Below, in pieces: positions 52,841 through 61,895 of a stretch of 64,000 bases of DNA. The notes below the pieces were generated by a model. The model ran no database searches. It worked only from the letters and a program-made list of their open reading frames with translations, and was not told the origin of the DNA. Each line of letters begins with the position of its first letter. Within the stretch, counting starts at the first letter, position 1. The stretch is from Yinghuangia sp051388915. Lineage in GTDB: Bacteria > Actinomycetota > Actinomycetes > Streptomycetales > Streptomycetaceae. Made by a program: the position numbers and the translations under genes. Location of the stretch: positions 372,001 through 436,000 of the forward strand of contig NZ_JBPKBH010000002.1 in NCBI RefSeq assembly GCF_051388915.1. The letters are read 5' to 3'.

Positions 52841-53608
52841 ATGCCGGAGGGCAGGACGCTGAAAGGCAAAACGCTGGAGGGCAAGACGGCCGTGGTGACC
52901 GGCGGGTCGCGCGGGATCGGCCGCGGGATCGTGGAACGCCTGTGCCGGGACGGCGCGCACGTCCTCTTCAACTACGCGTCGAGCCATGCCGCCGCCGAGG
53001 ACGTCGTCCGCCAGGTGGGCGACGACGGCGGCAAGGTGCGCGCGATGCAGTTCGACCTGACCGAGCCGGACGCCGCGGAGCGCCTGATGCGTGAGGCCGA
53101 AGCCGAACTGGGCGGCCTGGACATCCTGGTCAACAACGCCGCGACGGCGTTCGTCCCGACGCCGCTGGCGGACGTCGAGCCGGACCTGTTCGACCGGGTG
53201 ATGGCGACCGACATGCGGTCGGTGTTCGTGATGCTCCAATACGCGGCCCGCAGGATGCGCGACGGCGGCCGCATCGTCACCGTCTCGACGCTCAACACCG
53301 TCCACGCGGCGCCCGGCATCGCGCCCTACGCGGCCAGCAAGGGCGCGATCGAGCAGTTGACGTACGTCGCCGCCCGCGAACTCGGGGTCCGCGGCATCAC
53401 TGCCAACGTGGTCTCCCCCGGCGCGACCGACACCGACCTGCTGCGCGGCACCAACCCGCCCGAGGCGCTGGAGATGGCCGCGGCGATGTCGCCGCTGGGA
53501 CGCCTGGGCGAACCGTCCGACGTGGCCGATGTGGTGGCGTTCCTCGTGGGCCCCGACGCCCGGTGGCTGACCGGCCAGAACGTCCGCGCGACCGGTGGCA
53601 TCACCTGA
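52841..53608 (+). CDS. SDR-family oxidoreductase
   Basis: 255 residues. TGGSRGIGRG (cofactor), NYASS after strand 2, NNAAT, STLNT for Ser, YAASKGA for Tyr/Lys, and SPGATDTDLL. It resembles 3-oxoacyl-ACP or glucose-1-dehydrogenase-like SDRs. The N-terminus has a short repeat KGKTLEGKT from a DNA duplication. ATG 52841 has AGGGGG upstream. Preceded by 111 bp without a gene. Confidence 0.9.
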   Translation: MPEGRTLKGKTLEGKTAVVTGGSRGIGRGIVERLCRDGAHVLFNYASSHAAAEDVVRQVGDDGGKVRAMQFDLTEPDAAERLMREAEAELGGLDILVNNAATAFVPTPLADVEPDLFDRVMATDMRSVFVMLQYAARRMRDGGRIVTVSTLNTVHAAPGIAPYAASKGAIEQLTYVAARELGVRGITANVVSPGATDTDLLRGTNPPEALEMAAAMSPLGRLGEPSDVADVVAFLVGPDARWLTGQNVRATGGIT

Positions 53609-53705
53609 CCCGTCGCGGGCGCGTCCCGGGACGCGTCGCGGGCGCGTCCCGGACGCGACGGCGCGCGCGACGGGTGTTCGCGGCGACGCCGGGGGGGCGT
53701 CCGGC

Positions 53706-54194
53706 CTATCGGGACCCGCGCCGGCGCTTCCGGTACCGGCTGATACCGACCACGACCGTGGCCACCAGAACGACGGCGAACACCGCGGCGACGTAAGCCG
53801 GAGCTCCGCCGAACGTGACGGCGGCGAGCGCGGCGCACACCGGTATGAGGAGGATCAGGCCGTGCTCGCGCACCGCCGCGCGGAATCCGGCGCAGCGCGA
53901 GCGGAGGCGCGGTTCCCCGGCGTGCGGGGAGGCACCCGGCGGCCGCAACCGGCGAGGGCGGGCCCGGCGGGGCGGCCGTTCCCTCGGGCGCCCGTCGGGC
54001 GGTGCGTCCGGGGCGAGCCGGTCCGGCAGCGTGGTCCCGGCGGGCGGGGGTGCGTCGGCCCCGGGTCTGTCGGACGGCGGTCGGGTGAGCAACAGGTCGC
54101 TCACGGAAAGCACGAAGTCCTCGTCGTCGAGGAGGTCGCGTTCGATCTCGCGCAGGATCAGGCGTTCTCGTCTGCTGAGTGCGGGCCCGGACAT
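53706..54194 (-). CDS. DUF3040 family membrane protein
   Basis: 162 residues from ATG 54194 after GGAGG. The N-terminal LSRRERLILREIERDLLDDEDF is the DUF3040 signature; an Arg/Pro-rich linker follows; then two membrane helices (LILLIPVCAALAAVTFG and YVAAVFAVVLVATVVVG) and a basic tail RYRKRRRG. Actinobacterial family of unknown function. Confidence 0.82.
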   Translation of the reverse strand: MSGPALSRRERLILREIERDLLDDEDFVLSVSDLLLTRPPSDRPGADAPPPAGTTLPDRLAPDAPPDGRPRERPPRRARPRRLRPPGASPHAGEPRLRSRCAGFRAAVREHGLILLIPVCAALAAVTFGGAPAYVAAVFAVVLVATVVVGISRYRKRRRGSR

Positions 54195-54581
54195 GGTGGA
54201 CACCTCCGTACCGCGCCGGGGGCTCTACTCGTCGCCTGCCCGGAGACGGGCCCGAGAAACGCCGCGAACCCCTGCGGACACCCGCGCGGACGGCGGGTCC
54301 ACGAGCTGAGAACCGTGGACTGCCGTCCGCGCGGGGCCGGTCAGGGGTTGTGTCTCCGGCGGTCGCGCCGCCGGAAGTGCCGCGCGGATCACCGCACCGG
54401 ACTCGTCACGGAGCACCGCACGGAGCACCGCGTGAAGCTCGCGAGGAGTACCGCACAGAACGTCGCGGCACGCTCCTGGAAGAACTCCGCGATCAACCCC
54501 GCGAAGCGTCCTGCGCTGGACTTTGCGCGGCACACTGCGCGCAGTGCCGCGGCAGCCGCCGCAGCCGCGGTACCCGCAGCG
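54195..54581. other. 387-bp region without a convincing gene
   Basis: Between the DUF3040 start and the NlpC/P60 stop. Contains short CACGGAGCACCG direct repeats near 54410-54435 and open frames of low coding quality. I see nothing assignable. Confidence 0.5.
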
Positions 54582-55595
54582 TCACGCCGGGCGCGTGGCT
54601 CCCGCGATCGGCATCGAGTCGACGTCGACGATCTTGACGACGCTGCGCGAGTTCGGCGCGTGGATGATCTTGCCGTCGCCCAGGTACATGCCGACGTGGC
54701 TGATGCCCGAGTAGTAGAAGACCAGGTCACCGGGCTGGAGGTTGGAGATCGAGACCTTGTTGCCGTTCGCGAACTGCGCGTTGGTGACGCGCGGCAGCGA
54801 GACGCCGGCCGCCTTCCACGCGGCCTGGACCAGGCCGGAGCAGTCGTACGCGTTCGGGCCCGCGGCGCCGTAGACGTACGGCTTGCCGAGCTGCGCCTTG
54901 GCGAACGCGATGGCGGTGGCCGCCTTGCCGGACGACGGCGCGGTGACGGCGCTGCCCGTCGACGGCTTGGTCGCGGCGTTGTTCTTGGCGGTGGTGCCGG
55001 CGGTGTCCTGGCCGGTGGACCGGGCCGGGGCCTTCGCGGGGGTGTCGACGGTGAGCTTCGCGCCCGAGCCCTGCGGCTTGCCGTTCGCCGGCGCCTTGGG
55101 CGCGGTCTTCGGGGCGGGCTTGGGGGCGGTCGTGGGGGCCGTCTTGGCCGGGGCCTTGTCGGTGACCGAGGTCTTCGACGTGGTCGGCGCCTTCGACGCG
55201 GCGTCCTGGGCGACGCCGGCGAGCTTGAGGACCTGGCCGATGTCGATCCAGTCGGCGCCGCGCGGGAGCTGATCCCGGTTGATCTCGTACAGCGCCTGCC
55301 AGTTGCCCGGAATGTCCTTGGCCTGGGCGATCTCGGAAAGGGTGTCGCCCGCGACCACGGTGTACGTGGCGAGCGGCGCGGTGGGCGCGGCCGGGGCCGC
55401 GACGGGGGCGGGGGCGGTGGTGACGGTGGCGTCCGGTGCGGGGGCGGCCGCGTCGTCCGGCGCCGAGACCGGGGCGTTCTGCGGGAACGCGGGGGCGGCG
55501 GGCGCGGCGTGGGCGGTGGTCGCGGTGAGTGTGGCGCCGAGTCCGGCTATCCCGGCGGCGGCCACCAAGCAGCGAACGCTGTGGGCAGACAGCAT
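54582..55595 (-). CDS. LysM-NlpC/P60 peptidoglycan endopeptidase, secreted
   Basis: 337 residues from ATG 55595 after AGAGGAAC. Signal peptide (CLVAAAGIAGLGATLTATTAHA, cut after HAAP), a Pro/Ala linker, a LysM domain (TYTVVAGDTLSEIAQAKD, NWQALYEINRDQLP, IGQVLKL; about 77-126), a Lys/Pro/Thr-rich linker, and a C-terminal NlpC/P60 domain with Cys in YDCSGLVQAAW, His in GISHVGMYLG and the third residue in IHAPNS. It should cut peptide stems in peptidoglycan. A c-di-AMP riboswitch in the 5' leader is the likely control. Confidence 0.95.
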   Translation of the reverse strand: MLSAHSVRCLVAAAGIAGLGATLTATTAHAAPAAPAFPQNAPVSAPDDAAAPAPDATVTTAPAPVAAPAAPTAPLATYTVVAGDTLSEIAQAKDIPGNWQALYEINRDQLPRGADWIDIGQVLKLAGVAQDAASKAPTTSKTSVTDKAPAKTAPTTAPKPAPKTAPKAPANGKPQGSGAKLTVDTPAKAPARSTGQDTAGTTAKNNAATKPSTGSAVTAPSSGKAATAIAFAKAQLGKPYVYGAAGPNAYDCSGLVQAAWKAAGVSLPRVTNAQFANGNKVSISNLQPGDLVFYYSGISHVGMYLGDGKIIHAPNSRSVVKIVDVDSMPIAGATRPA

Positions 55596-55611
55596 GAAGT
55601 CGTTCCTCTCC

Positions 55612-55790
55612 TGCCGCCTGCGAGGTGAGCTGTCGGATTCGGACCGGAGCGGCCCGGCCGCGCATGGCACGGCTTCACCCCAAGCCGGACCCGGATGTCC
55701 GGGTACGGCGTACCACCTGGTTCCCCCGCTCCCGTCCGGATGCTGTGCATCATCACCAGGACCGGGGACGGGATTCGGCGTTCCGGTCGG
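55612..55790 (-). ncRNA. Cyclic di-AMP riboswitch (ydaO/yuaA type)
   Basis: On the minus strand, just before the NlpC/P60 gene, the conserved blocks occur in order: GGGAGCGGGGGAACC (about 55719-55733), CTTGGGGTGAAGCCG (55670-55684), then TCCGAATCCGACAGCT and CACCTCGCAGGCG (55615-55643). This is the actinobacterial ydaO pattern usually found before wall-hydrolase and rpf genes, where c-di-AMP turns expression off. The end ends 17 bp before the start codon, so it may hide the ribosome binding site or act by termination. Confidence 0.9.
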
Positions 55791-56177
55791 CGGGCCACGC
55801 CTGGGCGGCGAAACCGGGGGTGACGCTAGACAGAACGCCCGGGCCACCACAACTCGCGCGGGTCGGTTTCCGGCCGGATAAAGGGTGCGTCAAGCCAGGC
55901 AAGCCGCACAGAGGCTATTCCGGCCTACCGGTATGACATGCGGATATGTCGCAGAGTGAGCGTGACGGTCCGATCACCCAAAAAGTTTTGAAACCACCTT
56001 GACAAGAGCGGAAGGCAAATCCCACCACGTCCGATCTTGTCCATATTTGGGCAACGGAAGGGTTTGTCGCCCATTCGGATCCGCCGGACTGCGGCCCCCC
56101 GGTGGTGGCCCTAACGTCGACAGGACGACCGTCATTTCATGGCGACTCGTCATTAAATAGACATTTCAGGAGGCCCG
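55791..56177. other. Intergenic region, promoters only
   Basis: AT-richer divergent region between the riboswitch leader and the small membrane protein gene at 56178. It contains a TTGACA at 55999-56004 on the plus strand, a possible -35, but no clear -10 at the right distance. No gene seen. Confidence 0.5.
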
Positions 56178-56549
56178 GTGACCGAGGCCCTGCGCCGCAG
56201 CCTGACGTGGCTGTCCTCCCCCACGCCGCTCGCGCTCCCGATCCGTGCCCTCACCCTGGCCCTCGCCTGGGGCCTCGGCCTCGGCGGCATGGCGATGCTG
56301 TGGGAGGGGGTGCCCGGCGGCGCGGGCGGTTCCGTGGTCTGGTTCGGCTTCGGGATCATCGCCGCGGTCCTGGGCGGCGCGCTCGGCCTCTCGCTCTTCC
56401 TGCCGATCGCCCGCGACGAGACCTCGCGCGGGTCCGACCGCGCCTGGGGCGCGGCCGGGCTCGTCACCACCGTCGTATGCGCGCTCGGCGCCGTCGCCGT
56501 GCTGGGGTTCGACCAGCTCGCACGCTTCTGGGTCGGGCTGGGCCTGTAG
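56178..56549 (+). CDS. Small three-helix membrane protein, hypothetical
   Basis: 123 residues from GTG 56178, with GGAGG just upstream. Three hydrophobic helices: ALTLALAWGLGLGGMAML, FGFGIIAAVLGGALGLSLFL and LVTTVVCALGAVAVLGF. A polar loop DETSRGSDRAW joins helices 2 and 3. No family recognised. Confidence 0.75.
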   Translation: MTEALRRSLTWLSSPTPLALPIRALTLALAWGLGLGGMAMLWEGVPGGAGGSVVWFGFGIIAAVLGGALGLSLFLPIARDETSRGSDRAWGAAGLVTTVVCALGAVAVLGFDQLARFWVGLGL

Positions 56550-56686
56550 GACCCGCACGGCCGGAGAACCAGGGAAAGGCCGGCGGCCGGTCCGGCCGCC
56601 CGACCCGTTTCCCGGCCCGACGGCCGGCCCCGTCTGCGATGCGGCCGCCCTTCCGGCCGCTCAAGGATTAACCCCTCCGGCGCCGC

Positions 56687-58048
56687 TCAGTACCAGCCCT
56701 GCCCGGCACCCGCCCCTCCCGCCCCGTACGCCTGACGGCGCGCGGCGGCCGCGCTCCGGCGCTTCCAGCGCAGGTACGAGCCGAGGTATCCGAACGTCCA
56801 CAGCCCGCACGTGAACAGCACCCCGACCACGTGTGCCACGTGCGGGAACGGGCGTACCCCGGTGGCCGCCGGCTGGTACCCGGTCGCCGTGCCGCCCCCG
56901 GTGTGCGGGCCCGACCACGACGCGGACGGCACGGTCCCGGCCCGCGCGATCAGCCCAGGCAGCCATCCGAAGAGGCCGCGGGACGCCAGGCCGTTCACCA
57001 TCGCGGCCTGGCTCGCCTGCCGCTGGGCGCGCTGCTGCGCGGCGGCCACCGCGTGCGCGGGGATCCGGGCGGGCTGCGGCCCGCCGCGGAAGGTCACCCC
57101 GTACAAGTCGCGCACCCGCTTGGCCTCCCACACCGACAGCGCGGTGATGGTGACCGGTGCGCCGAGCGTCACCACCATGGCGATCACCGTGGGCACCCGG
57201 TTGTTGCCCGGCGACGCGAGGTCGACGGCGGCGACCGCCCAGGACAGCGTCGGCGCGAGCAGGCTGGGCATCAGCAGGTGCCCGTCCGCGGCGGCGAACA
57301 GGTGCCGCGGCACCAGGAAGAAGGCGAAGATCGCGAAGAAGCCGGTCCAGATGAACCCGGCCAGTCCCAGCAGCAGAAGCACCCACAAGCCGGGGTTGTC
57401 GGGCCTGGCCTGGACCAGCCCCGTCGCCGTCACGGCCGCGAGCAGGCCGCCCGCCCCGAGGAACCACGCCATCGACATCATCGGGTAGCGCATCGCGCGG
57501 CGGGTCTCGCGGCGCACGTTGTCATGTGACAGCAGGACGAACGCCAGCGCACAGAGCGGCACGGCGACCATGGCGACCACGACCGAGACCGTGATGTGCA
57601 GAACCGCCTCGCTGACGATCTTGTCGCCCTCGACGCTGTCGTACTTCACCCCGACCCACACGACGACGGCCATGCCGATCAGGGTCCGGATCAGGCTGAT
57701 CTGGTCGATGCGCGGGTCGGGCGGCGCGAGCCGGTTCTGCGGTTTCAGCGCGCGCTGGGCCGCGCCCTTCGGGTTGAGCAGGTACGACAGCACCTTGCGC
57801 GCGACGCCGCCGAACGTCCGCGGCGGCCGCGCGGGCGGGCCCACGGGGGTCTGACCCGGAAACTGACCGGAAGCCTGACCGGGGACCTGTGAGGAGTACG
57901 GTCCGGGCCCCTGGCCGGGAGGCGGCGTGCTCGCGGGTGCGCCGCCCGGCGGCGGCGCGGGGTACGCATGGGTTCCAGGCGGGGACGGGAATTGCCCTGT
58001 CCCACCGGGAGGTTGGGAAGGCGGCCACGGCGGTGGAGCGTGCGTCAA
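56687..58048 (-). CDS. Multi-pass membrane protein with Pro-rich N-terminus, Yip1-like layout
   Basis: 453 residues from TTG 58048, chosen because AAGGA lies seven bases upstream; the frame stays open to 58204. The first 85 residues are Pro/Gly/Gln-rich and disordered. Then LNPKGAAQRALKP and six or so helices (LIGMAVVVWVGV, VVVAMVAVPLCALAFVLL, AWFLGAGGLLAAV, LLLLGLAGFIWTGFFAIFAFFL and so on), a tail with a second polar segment, and a final C-terminal helix with HVVGVLFTCGLWTFGYL. Function unknown. Confidence 0.8.
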   Translation of the reverse strand: MTHAPPPWPPSQPPGGTGQFPSPPGTHAYPAPPPGGAPASTPPPGQGPGPYSSQVPGQASGQFPGQTPVGPPARPPRTFGGVARKVLSYLLNPKGAAQRALKPQNRLAPPDPRIDQISLIRTLIGMAVVVWVGVKYDSVEGDKIVSEAVLHITVSVVVAMVAVPLCALAFVLLSHDNVRRETRRAMRYPMMSMAWFLGAGGLLAAVTATGLVQARPDNPGLWVLLLLGLAGFIWTGFFAIFAFFLVPRHLFAAADGHLLMPSLLAPTLSWAVAAVDLASPGNNRVPTVIAMVVTLGAPVTITALSVWEAKRVRDLYGVTFRGGPQPARIPAHAVAAAQQRAQRQASQAAMVNGLASRGLFGWLPGLIARAGTVPSASWSGPHTGGGTATGYQPAATGVRPFPHVAHVVGVLFTCGLWTFGYLGSYLRWKRRSAAAARRQAYGAGGAGAGQGWY

Positions 58049-58282
58049 GGATCTGTCCTTCGTCTTGCCGGGTGTCTCACCGGGTGTCGCGCCGGGGGGC
58101 AATTCCGCGCAGCAGTATGGCGGAACGCGACGAGCCCACGACAGCGGGAGACCCCTCACGCTCCGGCCGGCTCGAAATGCCCGGGAAAACCTATGAATCG
58201 ACACATGGACAAGATCCGTTTCACGGTGGTGCGAGGACTGCTGCCGACCGCGCAGACCCGGCCGGGGCGCAACCGCTCGCGG

Positions 58283-59860
58283 CTACCGTGCCAGCAGCGC
58301 CATCGCCGCGTTGTGGCCCGGGATCCCGCTCACCCCGCCGCCGCGACGCGCCCCGGCGCCGCCGAGGACGATGCGCTCGTACGCCGTCTCCACGCCCCAA
58401 GTCCCCGCCCGCGCCGCACCCTTGGCAGAGCCCTCGGCAAAGTCCTCGGCGAAGGCCTCCGCGAACGGCCACGCGAGGTCGCGGTGGAAGATGTGCCCCG
58501 CGGGCAGCCCGAGTTCGTCCTGCAAATCCAGCGGCGTGCGCGCCTCGACGCACGGCCTCCCGTCCGGGGTGCGCAACAGGCAGTCCTCGATCGGTTCCGC
58601 GAGGACGCTGTCGAGGGACGCCAGGGTCGCCTTGAGCGCGGCGGCACGTGCGCCGTCGTTGTCCTCCGCGAACAGCCGGGCGGGCATGTGCAGCCCGAAG
58701 AGCGTCAACGTGTGTACGCCCGCCGCCCGTTCGGCGGGTCCGAGGATCGTCGGATCGGTCAGCGTGTGGCAGTAGACCTCGGCGGGCGGCAGCGATGGGA
58801 TGCGGCCCGACTCGGCCTCCGCGTACGCGGCGGCGAGCTGCCCGTACCCCTCGTTGATGTGGAACGTCCCGGCGAAGGCGTCCGCCGGGTCGACGCCCGG
58901 ATCACGCAGTCTCGGCAGCCGGGCGAGCACCATGTTGACCTTGAGCTGCGAACCCTCGGGCGCCGGTCCCGCGGGCTCGTCGCCGAGTAGGCGTGCGAGG
59001 GTGTCGGGGGCGACCGCCGCGACGATGTGCCGCCCGGTGACCCGGAGTTCGGTGCCGTCGGCGCGATACGTCACCTCGCCGTCCGGGGTGACCGAGGTGA
59101 CGTCAGCCCCGGTACGCAGGTCGGTTCCCGCGTCCCGCGCGGCCTCCGCGAGCGCACGCGTGACCGCCCCCATGCCGCCGACGGGGACGTCCCAGTCGCC
59201 CGTGCCGCCGCCGACGACGTGGTAGAGGAAGCAGCGGTTCTGGCGCAGGGCCGGGTCGTCCATCGGGGCGAACGTGCCGATCAGCGCGTCGGTCGACACG
59301 ACTCCGCGCACGGTGTCGTCGGCGAAGGCCGCCTCGACGGCGTGGCCGAGCGGGGTGGCGAACAGGTCCTCCCATACCCGCGCGTCGTGCACGAGCCGGC
59401 GGAACTCCTCGGCGGAGCGCAGGGGTTCGGTCAGCGTCGGGAAGACCCGGGCGGCGAGGGAGCCCGTCGTCCGCCCCCAACTCTCCCAGGCGTCGGCGTC
59501 GCGGCGGCCCGCGATGCGGGTGAGCGAGGCGCGCGTACGCTCCCGGTCCTCCGAATCGACGAGCAGGCCGCCGTCGCCGCGCGGCGTGTACGAGCCGATC
59601 CGGCGCCGCCGCAGGACCAGCGGGAGCCCCAGATCGTCGGCGATCTTCCGGGGGAACAGGCTGACCAGGTAGGCGTACCGCGACAACCGCACGTCGACAC
59701 CGTCGAACGGCCGGTCGGACACCGCCGCCCCACCGGTCTCGGCGCGCCGCTCCAGCACGGCCACCGAGCGCCCCGCCCGGGCGAGGTACGCGGCGGCGAC
59801 GAGCCCGTTGTGCCCGCCGCCGACCACCACGACGTCGAAGTCGCCGCCTGAGCGGACCAT
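58283..59860 (-). CDS. Phytoene-desaturase-like FAD oxidoreductase (PYROXD2/CrtI superfamily)
   Basis: 525 residues from ATG 59860 after GGGAGG. FAD loop VVGGGHNGLVAAAYLARAG, then RRAETGGAAVS and LSRYAYLVSLFP typical of the PYROXD2/carotenoid-dehydrogenase relatives, DWDVPVGGMGAVTRALAEAA, and the C-terminal GGAGARRGGGVSGIPGHNAA. These proteins oxidise or isomerise hydrophobic substrates, but no carotenoid genes are nearby and substrate is unknown. Near the C-terminus the AEAFAEDFAEGSAKGAARAG stretch looks like an expanded repeat. It follows the alpha/beta hydrolase by 33 bp on the same strand, probably in one operon. Confidence 0.9.
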   Translation of the reverse strand: MVRSGGDFDVVVVGGGHNGLVAAAYLARAGRSVAVLERRAETGGAAVSDRPFDGVDVRLSRYAYLVSLFPRKIADDLGLPLVLRRRRIGSYTPRGDGGLLVDSEDRERTRASLTRIAGRRDADAWESWGRTTGSLAARVFPTLTEPLRSAEEFRRLVHDARVWEDLFATPLGHAVEAAFADDTVRGVVSTDALIGTFAPMDDPALRQNRCFLYHVVGGGTGDWDVPVGGMGAVTRALAEAARDAGTDLRTGADVTSVTPDGEVTYRADGTELRVTGRHIVAAVAPDTLARLLGDEPAGPAPEGSQLKVNMVLARLPRLRDPGVDPADAFAGTFHINEGYGQLAAAYAEAESGRIPSLPPAEVYCHTLTDPTILGPAERAAGVHTLTLFGLHMPARLFAEDNDGARAAALKATLASLDSVLAEPIEDCLLRTPDGRPCVEARTPLDLQDELGLPAGHIFHRDLAWPFAEAFAEDFAEGSAKGAARAGTWGVETAYERIVLGGAGARRGGGVSGIPGHNAAMALLAR

Positions 59861-59893
59861 GCGCGCCTCCCGTATCGCGGCCTGCGCCAGATG

Positions 59894-60673
59894 CTACGGC
59901 TCCGCGAAGAACTCGATCAGCACCGGACCCAGCGCGTCGACGGATACTTCGTGCGTCTGGTCCGGGAGGGTGATGGTCCGGGCACCGCCGATCGCCGACG
60001 CGACGGCCAGCACCGCGTCGTGCATGAACGCCATGCCCGCCGAGCCGTCCAGCAGCAGCGCGGGCACCCGGATCCCGGCGAAGCGCTCGACCGGTACCGT
60101 GCTGTCCCCCATCACGGCGAAGTCCTGGACCAGCGTGGGCGCGACGGCCACCAGCGAGGACCAGGCCGGGGTCGTGCGCATCTCCGCGACCGCCGCGGCC
60201 GGCATGCCGGTGGCGCCGAGGAAGTGTTCGAGGGCCTCGTCGGCCCGGCCGTCGCGGATCAGCCCCGGCACCGGGTCGGTCTGCCGCGCGGTCGCCGCCG
60301 CGTCGGCCTCCGAGGTCAGGTACGGCGGTTCGTACGCCGCCACGCGCGTGACCGGCAGGCCCGCCGCCGTCGCCTCCAGGGCGAGTGCGCCGCCCGAGGA
60401 GATCCCGTACAGCGCCGCGCTGCCGCCCGCCTCGGCGATCAGCGCCGCGATGTCCTCGATCTCCCGGGCCACCGCGTAGGGCGCGGTGTCGCCGCTCTCG
60501 CCGCGCCCGCGCCGGTCGTAGTTGAACACGGTGAAGTGCGGCGCGAGGAATTCGGCGAGGCCGCTGTGCACCTGGCGATCGCACAGGGCCCCGCCGACCA
60601 GGACCACCGGGTCGCCGTGGCCCGTCCTGTCGTACCCGATGACCGTGCCGTCCTTCGAGATCGCCTTGCCCAT
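59894..60673 (-). CDS. Alpha/beta hydrolase
   Basis: 259 residues from ATG 60673 after AGGAGA. HG-type oxyanion region replaced by VVLVGGALCDRQ, nucleophile elbow YGISSGGALAL (Ser at about 90), late Asp in LLLDGSAG region and His in LPDQTHEVS. Typical of actinobacterial hydrolases close to RsbQ/epoxide-hydrolase-like folds with YDRRGRGES. Substrate unknown. Upstream gene of a pair with the flavoprotein. Confidence 0.9.
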   Translation of the reverse strand: MGKAISKDGTVIGYDRTGHGDPVVLVGGALCDRQVHSGLAEFLAPHFTVFNYDRRGRGESGDTAPYAVAREIEDIAALIAEAGGSAALYGISSGGALALEATAAGLPVTRVAAYEPPYLTSEADAAATARQTDPVPGLIRDGRADEALEHFLGATGMPAAAVAEMRTTPAWSSLVAVAPTLVQDFAVMGDSTVPVERFAGIRVPALLLDGSAGMAFMHDAVLAVASAIGGARTITLPDQTHEVSVDALGPVLIEFFAEP

Positions 60674-60785
60674 CGTGGGTTCTCCTCGTACGAGATGTGC
60701 GGTCGGGAGGTTCTGCACGAGTGCAGACTGCCGGGCACCCGCAAACTCATCGGTCCGCGGGCGCCTGGTCCCGACCCACGACGCG

Positions 60786-61268
60786 TCAGACCTCCGCCCC
60801 GGCCCTCCCCCACAGCGATCGCGCCCCGGCCGTGAAGCGCGGCCCGGCGAGCGGCCGGGTGGCCAGGCGCAGCAGAGCGACCGGGTTGTCGTCCCCGGCT
60901 ATGCGGTTGGCGCGGAGGGTGCCGCAGCCCCGGCACTGGTGGACGAGCATCCATTCGCCGTCGTCCCGCACGCCGACCGTCAGCGCGGCCATCGGCGCGC
61001 GGCAGGTGGCGGAGCGGTCCCCCGGCGTACGCCCGTCGACGTGGCGGCTCGCGAGGCAGTGCGGGCAGTGGTTGCGGTGCGCGGTCCCCGGCGCGCGCAG
61101 CGGTACGTCGAGGCGGCAGCCGACGCACCGGAAGCTGTCGCCGCGTTCGCCGCCGGGCGGCCGAAAGTCCTTGCGGCGCTTGGCAGTACGGCTTGCGCGG
61201 CGGCTCGCATCGCGGCCTGCGTCGAGGCTTGCGTCACGGCTTCGCGAGGCGGAGTTCCTGCGTGGCAC
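60786..61268 (-). CDS. RNHCP domain protein
   Basis: 160 residues from GTG 61268, with GAGGGG upstream. After a basic, Arg/Ser-rich 35-residue N-terminus comes an RNHCP domain: FRCVGCRLDV, the name-giving RNHCPHCLASRHVD, CRAPMAALTVGV, HQCRGCGTLRANRIAGDDN. Five or more Cys pairs suggest a zinc-ribbon. RNHCP proteins are small and of unknown function. It is 12 bp after a second RNHCP gene (61281-61625), so the two form a tandem pair. Confidence 0.9.
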   Translation of the reverse strand: MPRRNSASRSRDASLDAGRDASRRASRTAKRRKDFRPPGGERGDSFRCVGCRLDVPLRAPGTAHRNHCPHCLASRHVDGRTPGDRSATCRAPMAALTVGVRDDGEWMLVHQCRGCGTLRANRIAGDDNPVALLRLATRPLAGPRFTAGARSLWGRAGAEV

Positions 61269-61280
61269 GGCAGCATCCCC

Positions 61281-61625
61281 TCACAGCTCGCCGAAGGCGT
61301 CGAGGGGGAACGGCGGGTGCGCGAGCGGGCGTACCGCGGTGCGCATCAGCAGCAGTTGGTTGTCGTCGCCGCGCACGCGGTCGGCGGTCAGCTCGCGGCA
61401 TCCGGTGCAGCGGTGGATCAGCATCCAGTCCCCGTCGCGGGCGACGGCGATGGAGATCGGCGTCATGCGGCGGCCGCAATCGCGGGCGTCGCCGTGCCGC
61501 GCGTGCAGGCAACTGGGGCAGTGCGTGCGCGGATCCCCGTCCGGGGCCGCGCCGGGGGAGGTCAGGCCGCAGTGCGGGCAGGCGAAGTCGTCGCGCGTGG
61601 CGGGGATGGTGATGGTGTCGGACAC
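61281..61625 (-). CDS. RNHCP domain protein, variant
   Basis: 114 residues from GTG 61625 after CAGGAG. FACPHCGLTS, then RTHCPSCLHARH in place of the exact RNHCP, CGRRMTPISIAV, HRCTGCRELTADRVRGDDN. Zinc-binding Cys pattern is kept. It is a diverged paralogue of the gene directly downstream; gene duplication is the simplest origin. A short open frame with a strong ribosome binding site lies 95 bp upstream. Confidence 0.88.
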   Translation of the reverse strand: MSDTITIPATRDDFACPHCGLTSPGAAPDGDPRTHCPSCLHARHGDARDCGRRMTPISIAVARDGDWMLIHRCTGCRELTADRVRGDDNQLLLMRTAVRPLAHPPFPLDAFGEL

Positions 61626-61719
61626 CCGGTACTCCTGGCTGAGATGGTGCGGGGCAGCAGGAGCAGGCCGAACGAGGCCTCACAGGCCGGAGGGGAACTC
61701 GGGGTTGGCGGAGCGGTGG

Positions 61720-61779
61720 TCAGCGGACGCGTGCGTCCGTACCGCCGCCGTGAGGCGCGCTCGGCGCGGGCCGGGTCAT
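61720..61779 (-). CDS. Possible 19-residue leader peptide upstream of RNHCP genes
   Basis: ATG 61779 has a perfect GGAGG five bases upstream and encodes MTRPAPSAPHGGGTDARVR, then TGA. It is too short to judge by composition; the ribosome binding site is the main support. A leader that senses translation is possible. Confidence 0.35.
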   Translation of the reverse strand: MTRPAPSAPHGGGTDARVR

Positions 61780-61895
61780 CAACACCTCCGTGCTCGGGGC
61801 TCGGACGAGCCGGGTCGGGCGGGACGCGGGCGCGTCCGACTCAGGCACTGTAGGCGGGGGGCGTACCGGGTGCCACCGAATTTCCGCGCGGTGCG

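Noticed and set aside
54225..54533. 102-codon minus-strand frame between DUF3040 and NlpC/P60 genes
   Set aside because: Arg/Ala-rich, no start signal and no similarity I can see.
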